NCBI RefSeq assembly: GCF_009377195.2
Contig: NZ_VJXX01000005.1
Span: 124,001-188,000 of the forward strand
DNA from: Arthrobacter bussei
GTDB lineage: Bacteria; Actinomycetota; Actinomycetes; Actinomycetales; Micrococcaceae
DNA: 64,000 bases
Direction: 5' to 3'
The position numbers were made by a program, and so were the translations under genes. Within the stretch, counting starts at the first letter, position 1. The number at the start of each line of letters is the position of its first letter. Below are positions 61,062 through 64,000 of this stretch, in pieces. The notes below the pieces were generated by a model. The model was not told the DNA's origin. It made no database searches and saw nothing but the letters and a program-made list of their open reading frames with translations.

Positions 61062-61964
61062 GTGAATGCAGGGCAGGTCCACTCAGGGCTCATCATCGTG
61101 GACAAGCCACAGGGCTGGACCAGTCATGACGTCGTCGGCCGCATGCGACGGCTCGCCGGGACCCGCAAGGTGGGCCACGCGGGCACCCTCGACCCGATGG
61201 CCACCGGGGTGCTCGTCATCGGCATCAACCGCGCGACGCGGCTCCTCACCTACATCGTCGGCACGACCAAGACCTACACGGCGACGATCCGCCTGGGGCA
61301 GTCCACGATCACCGACGACGCCGAGGGCGAGATCACCGGCGGCAGCATCGCGGCCGCCGTGACCGAGGACGAGATCCGGTCCGCGATCGCCGACCTCACG
61401 GGCGACATCGAGCAGGTGCCGAGCAGCGTCAGTGCCATCAAGGTCAAGGGCGAGAGGTCCTACGCCCGCGTCCGGGCCGGCGAGGACGTCGACCTGCCGT
61501 CCCGACCGGTCACCATCCACCGCTTCGACGTCCATTCGATCCGTCGCGTGAACAACGGGCGGCTCCAGGACATCGACGTGACGGTCGAGTGCAGTTCCGG
61601 CACCTACATCCGCGCCCTCGCCCGCGACCTCGGCTCCGCCCTCTCCGTCGGCGGACACCTGACGGCGCTCCGCCGCACCCGAGTGGGCCCCTACTCGATC
61701 GAGCAGGCGCGCACGCTCGAGCAACTCGCGGAGGACCTTTCCGTCCTCCCCCTCGACGACGCGGGCCGGGCGCTCTTCCCCGTCCGGGACCTGTCCGAGG
61801 CCGAGACCGCGGACGTGTCCCACGGGCGGAGGATCGAGCCCAGTGCCCGGGCGGAGGTCCCCGTCGCGGCGTTCGCCCCCGATGGCACCCTCGTGGCGCT
61901 GCTCGAGAACCGTCACGGTTCCGCACGGACCATGCTGGTCTTCGCGCCCGGCGGGAAGGAGTGA
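61062..61964 (+). CDS. truB: tRNA pseudouridine(55) synthase TruB
   Basis: Converts U55 of the tRNA T-loop to pseudouridine. The 300-aa protein has SGLIIVDKPQGWTSHDVVGR and the catalytic aspartate D44 in KVGHAGTLDPMATGVLVIGI, then TKTYTATIRLGQSTITDDAE, SSVSAIKVKGERSYARVRAG and CSSGTYIRALARDLGSAL. GTG 61062 is chosen because it follows a TATACT box by 7 nt and directly precedes the conserved start. The downstream membrane-protein gene overlaps or abuts its stop. Confidence 0.95.
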   Translation: MNAGQVHSGLIIVDKPQGWTSHDVVGRMRRLAGTRKVGHAGTLDPMATGVLVIGINRATRLLTYIVGTTKTYTATIRLGQSTITDDAEGEITGGSIAAAVTEDEIRSAIADLTGDIEQVPSSVSAIKVKGERSYARVRAGEDVDLPSRPVTIHRFDVHSIRRVNNGRLQDIDVTVECSSGTYIRALARDLGSALSVGGHLTALRRTRVGPYSIEQARTLEQLAEDLSVLPLDDAGRALFPVRDLSEAETADVSHGRRIEPSARAEVPVAAFAPDGTLVALLENRHGSARTMLVFAPGGKE

Positions 61965-61966
61965 CC

Positions 61967-62335
61967 ATGGACCCGTTCTTCCTCGTCGGCGTCATCGTCT
62001 GCGCTGTCGCTGCCCTCCTGTGCATCGGCGCCGGCCTCCTGCGTCAGCCCCCGAACGACATCACCATCCTGTCCACCGCGGCCGTCGAACTGTTCCTGCT
62101 CGCGTACACGGTGGGTGCGGTGATCCGGCAGCTGACGGGGGAACCGGTGCTCGGTGAGGCCTGGGAGTTCTGGGGCTACCTGCTGACCGCGCTCCTCGTG
62201 CCCGTCGGCGCCTTCTGGTGGTCCATCCTCGAAAAGACCCGCTGGAGCAACTTCGTGCTCGCGGCCTCCGCACTCACGGTGTTCGTCATGCTCTTCCGCA
62301 TGGAACAGATCTGGGACGGGGTGGCAGGACTGTGA
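61967..62335 (+). CDS. hypothetical membrane protein (four hydrophobic segments)
   Basis: A 122-aa protein that is almost entirely membrane-embedded: MDPFFLVGVIVCAVAALLCI, ILSTAAVELFLLAYTVGAVI, WGYLLTALLVPVGAFWWSIL and NFVLAASALTVFVMLFRMEQ mark about four helices. I do not recognise the family beyond a conserved actinobacterial membrane protein. ATG 61967 has GGAAGG 8 nt upstream; GTG 61961 is possible and would overlap the truB stop. The next membrane gene overlaps its stop (GTGA), so the pair is coupled. Confidence 0.72.
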   Translation: MDPFFLVGVIVCAVAALLCIGAGLLRQPPNDITILSTAAVELFLLAYTVGAVIRQLTGEPVLGEAWEFWGYLLTALLVPVGAFWWSILEKTRWSNFVLAASALTVFVMLFRMEQIWDGVAGL

Positions 62336-62850
62336 CCGACGATCGGAACCACGAGGACCGCGCAGGCGGTCGGGACCGCTCAGGTCCGCCACTGGGCCCC
62401 GGCGCCGGGGCCTCGGCCGCAGCATCAGGCGCGCCCGGGACCGCGCCGGTGACCGGTCGCGCCACCGGTCCCGGACGGCTGCTGGTAGCCGTGTACGGTG
62501 TCTTCGCACTCGCCGCGTCCGCGCGGGCCGTGTTCCAGATCGCGACCAAGTTCGACGAGGCACCGATCGCCTATCTCCTCTCTGCTGTCGCCGCCGTGGT
62601 CTACATCGTCGCCACGGTGTCGCTGGCCCGGCCGGGCGTCCGTGCCTACCGCCTGTCGGTCATCGCCGTCACCACGGAACTGGTGGGCGTCCTGGTCGTG
62701 GGCCTGCTCAGCATCGTCGACGCGCAGGCCTTCCCCCACGAGACCGTCTGGTCCGGATTCGGGCGCGGGTACGGGTTCGTGCCGCTGCTCCTTCCCGTCC
62801 TGGGGCTCCTCTGGCTGCGGCGTACCCGCCCGGACCGCGCGGCGCGCTGA
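62332..62850 (+). CDS. hypothetical membrane protein
   Basis: A 172-aa protein with a ~40-residue Gly/Pro/Arg/Ala-rich cytoplasmic N-terminus and four hydrophobic segments (GRLLVAVYGVFALAASARAV, APIAYLLSAVAAVVYIVATV, VIAVTTELVGVLVVGLLSIV, YGFVPLLLPVLGLLWLR). Short loops contain ATKFDEAP and DAQAFPHETVWSGFGRG. The pattern suggests a conserved actinobacterial membrane protein of unknown role. GTG start overlaps the upstream gene by 4 nt. Confidence 0.72.
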   Translation: MTDDRNHEDRAGGRDRSGPPLGPGAGASAAASGAPGTAPVTGRATGPGRLLVAVYGVFALAASARAVFQIATKFDEAPIAYLLSAVAAVVYIVATVSLARPGVRAYRLSVIAVTTELVGVLVVGLLSIVDAQAFPHETVWSGFGRGYGFVPLLLPVLGLLWLRRTRPDRAAR

Positions 62851-63030
62851 CCGGTCCACGTCGGCGGACCGGATCGGCCGGTGCGCTCCACCCGGTCACG
62901 CCCGGGTCCTGGACGGAGCACGTCCGGACGCGTCCGTGCGACTGCTCACGCCGGCCCGGCATCCGACCGTCCTGGTCGTGCGGCGTCGTGAGACGATGGC
63001 GCTAGGTATCATCCAGCACCTAGGAGCGAC

Positions 63031-63723
63031 ATGACCAGCAACAGCCCCGATCACGACGGACCCTCCGTGCCGGGCCGCCGCCCGACGTCGGGCGAGCCCC
63101 TCCGCGCCGGGGGCAGCGATGGTCGGCTCTCGCCGGACAGTGCGCGGTCCTCCGCCGTCGACGGCCCGGCACCGACGAGTGCCCCGCGGGGCGCTGACAC
63201 GGCCCGTGCATCCGCAGCGGAAGCCACGGAAGCCACGAAGGCCGGCCAGGGCACTCCCGGGAAGAAGGCCGGAACGGCCAGGACATCGGGGAAGAAGGCG
63301 TCGGGCGGGGACTGGAACGTCTTCCGCACCGTCGTCGTCCTCGTCGGCCTGGTCATCGCGGGCTTCGGCGCCTACTACCTGATCCTCGGCACCGCGGGCC
63401 TGCCGGACACCGAGGGTACGCCGGTCAACCCGACGCTGGAGAGCCAGTTCCGGTTCTTCTCCGCGATGATGGTCGGCGTCGGCGCCGCCTTCATCACGAT
63501 CGCCATCAAGTTCCAGTGGGCCAACATGCTCTGGCTCGTCTGCCTCATGGTGTTCGTCGGCGGCATCGGGCGGGTGCTGTCCTGGGCCTTCTCCGGCACA
63601 CCGAACTACATCATGATCGTCCTCATGGTCGTCGAGCTCGCCTTCCCGCCGGCCCTGCTCGTGTGGCACAAGTACATCGCCAAGACGAGCCAGATGCGCC
63701 AGGAGTTCGCGCAGCGCGGCTAG
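63031..63723 (+). CDS. DUF4345 domain-containing membrane protein
   Basis: A 230-aa protein with a long low-complexity N-terminus (about 90 residues rich in Ser, Ala, Thr, Lys, Gly) and a C-terminal membrane domain of four helices: FRTVVVLVGLVIAGFGAYYL, FRFFSAMMVGVGAAFITIAI, NMLWLVCLMVFVGGIGRVLS and IVLMVVELAFPPALLVWHKY. The block YYLILGTAGLPDTEGTPVNP and GIGRVLSW is characteristic of DUF4345. Function unknown. ATG 63031 follows AGGAGC at good spacing. It stands between the two upstream membrane genes and ribF. Confidence 0.8.
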   Translation: MTSNSPDHDGPSVPGRRPTSGEPLRAGGSDGRLSPDSARSSAVDGPAPTSAPRGADTARASAAEATEATKAGQGTPGKKAGTARTSGKKASGGDWNVFRTVVVLVGLVIAGFGAYYLILGTAGLPDTEGTPVNPTLESQFRFFSAMMVGVGAAFITIAIKFQWANMLWLVCLMVFVGGIGRVLSWAFSGTPNYIMIVLMVVELAFPPALLVWHKYIAKTSQMRQEFAQRG

Positions 63724-63874
63724 GAGTCCGCGAGGGCGGCGCGCCCACGAGGGTGCGGCCACCGGATTCCGCAGGCACCGTACCCATACCGACCCGCCGG
63801 ACGACGGACCCGGGGGAGCGGCGACCGTGCGTCCGGGGCTCCCCGCGATGGTGGGAGCGGGGGGTGCCGTCGGC

Positions 63875-63880
63875 CATAAT
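63875..63880 (+). promoter_or_regulatory. -10 box for ribF
   Basis: CATAAT lies 69 nt before the ribF GTG, after the DUF4345 gene. Confidence 0.45.
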
Positions 63881-63949
63881 GGGAGCGGCGCAGAACCCGC
63901 AGGACGACGTCCGAGGCCGCGGGACGCAGCCGGATCACAGAGGAGATGC

Positions 63950-64000
63950 GTGTTCTACTGGAGAGACCTGGACAGCGTGCCCGAGGACTTCGGGCCCTCC
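63950..64000 (+). CDS. ribF: bifunctional riboflavin kinase/FAD synthetase, N-terminal 17 codons
   Basis: The last 51 nt encode VFYWRDLDSVPEDFGPS, the usual actinobacterial RibF opening (MxYWRDLxxVPxDFGPSVVTIG...). The GTG at 63950 has GAGGAG about 7 nt upstream. The rest lies beyond the window. Synteny supports it: truB-ribF is a conserved neighbour pair, here separated by three membrane-protein genes. Confidence 0.85.
   Translation, partial: MFYWRDLDSVPEDFGPS

Overview
The window reads as a chromosomal segment from a high-GC Gram-positive actinobacterium, most likely a member of the Micrococcaceae (Arthrobacter-like). Support: very high GC with GC-rich third codon positions, frequent GTG starts and one TTG start, tRNA genes without an encoded CCA, at least nine promoters whose -10 box sits 6-7 nt before the start codon (leaderless mRNAs), and actinobacterial gene orders such as dgt-dnaG, M23 peptidase-rpsB-tsf-pyrH-frr-cdsA, dxr-rseP-ispG-GNAT-proS and DUF4439-rimP-nusA-ylxR-infB-rbfA-truB. 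The genus is inferred from remembered synteny, not from a search. I see no transposase, integrase, CRISPR array or prophage.

Layout. 0-5.4 kb: the tail of a YibE/F membrane protein, dusB, a dGTPase-type HD hydrolase and dnaG, then tRNA-Asn with a strong terminator. 5.6-14.1 kb: a variable stretch with an SDR/DUF2867 protein, two MFS transporters (Bcr/CflA type and sugar porter), a holin-like membrane protein, a CDP-alcohol phosphatidyltransferase coupled to a DMT transporter, and a GT4 glycosyltransferase. 14.2-15.7 kb: a CAU-anticodon tRNA, two striking inverted repeats and a lone acyl-CoA dehydrogenase. 15.7-22.0 kb: an M23 protein with a degenerate active site, rpsB, tsf, pyrH, frr, cdsA and a DivIVA-domain protein.

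22.0-42.2 kb is a carboxylate and branched-chain amino-acid catabolic block. Two sodium:solute symporters, each with a small DUF485-type partner, flank a LytS/LytTR two-component system in divergent operons. The shared intergenic region carries a LytTR-type direct repeat and a CRP/GlxR-type palindrome. Next come an Lrp/AsnC regulator divergent from bkdABC (with a perfect TGTGA-N6-TCACA palindrome upstream), a GNAT gene, a TetR regulator, and a translationally coupled leucine operon: carboxylase beta, biotin carboxylase/BCCP alpha, acyl-CoA dehydrogenase, CoA-transferase A and B, MaoC hydratase, CitE-like lyase. The last two fit the mycobacterial-type (R)-HMG-CoA branch of leucine catabolism rather than the classical crotonase/HMG-CoA lyase route. 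Together the block would take up acids, oxidise branched-chain keto acids to acyl-CoAs and deliver acetyl-CoA and acetoacetyl-CoA.

42.2-64 kb returns to housekeeping: dxr, the RseP-type protease and ispG (isoprenoid synthesis, membrane proteolysis), proS, a TSUP exporter, an APH-type kinase, the nusA-infB translation operon, rbfA, an aminotransferase, truB and three membrane proteins; the window ends 17 codons into ribF. Embedded at 44.8-46.1 kb is an obscure two-gene module: a SatD-like protein with a palm/cyclase-like N-terminus and a helix-turn-helix C-terminus, behind an operator-dense leaderless promoter, followed by a GACGCC minisatellite and a small membrane protein. This module and the LytSR/dual-symporter locus are the least explained systems here.
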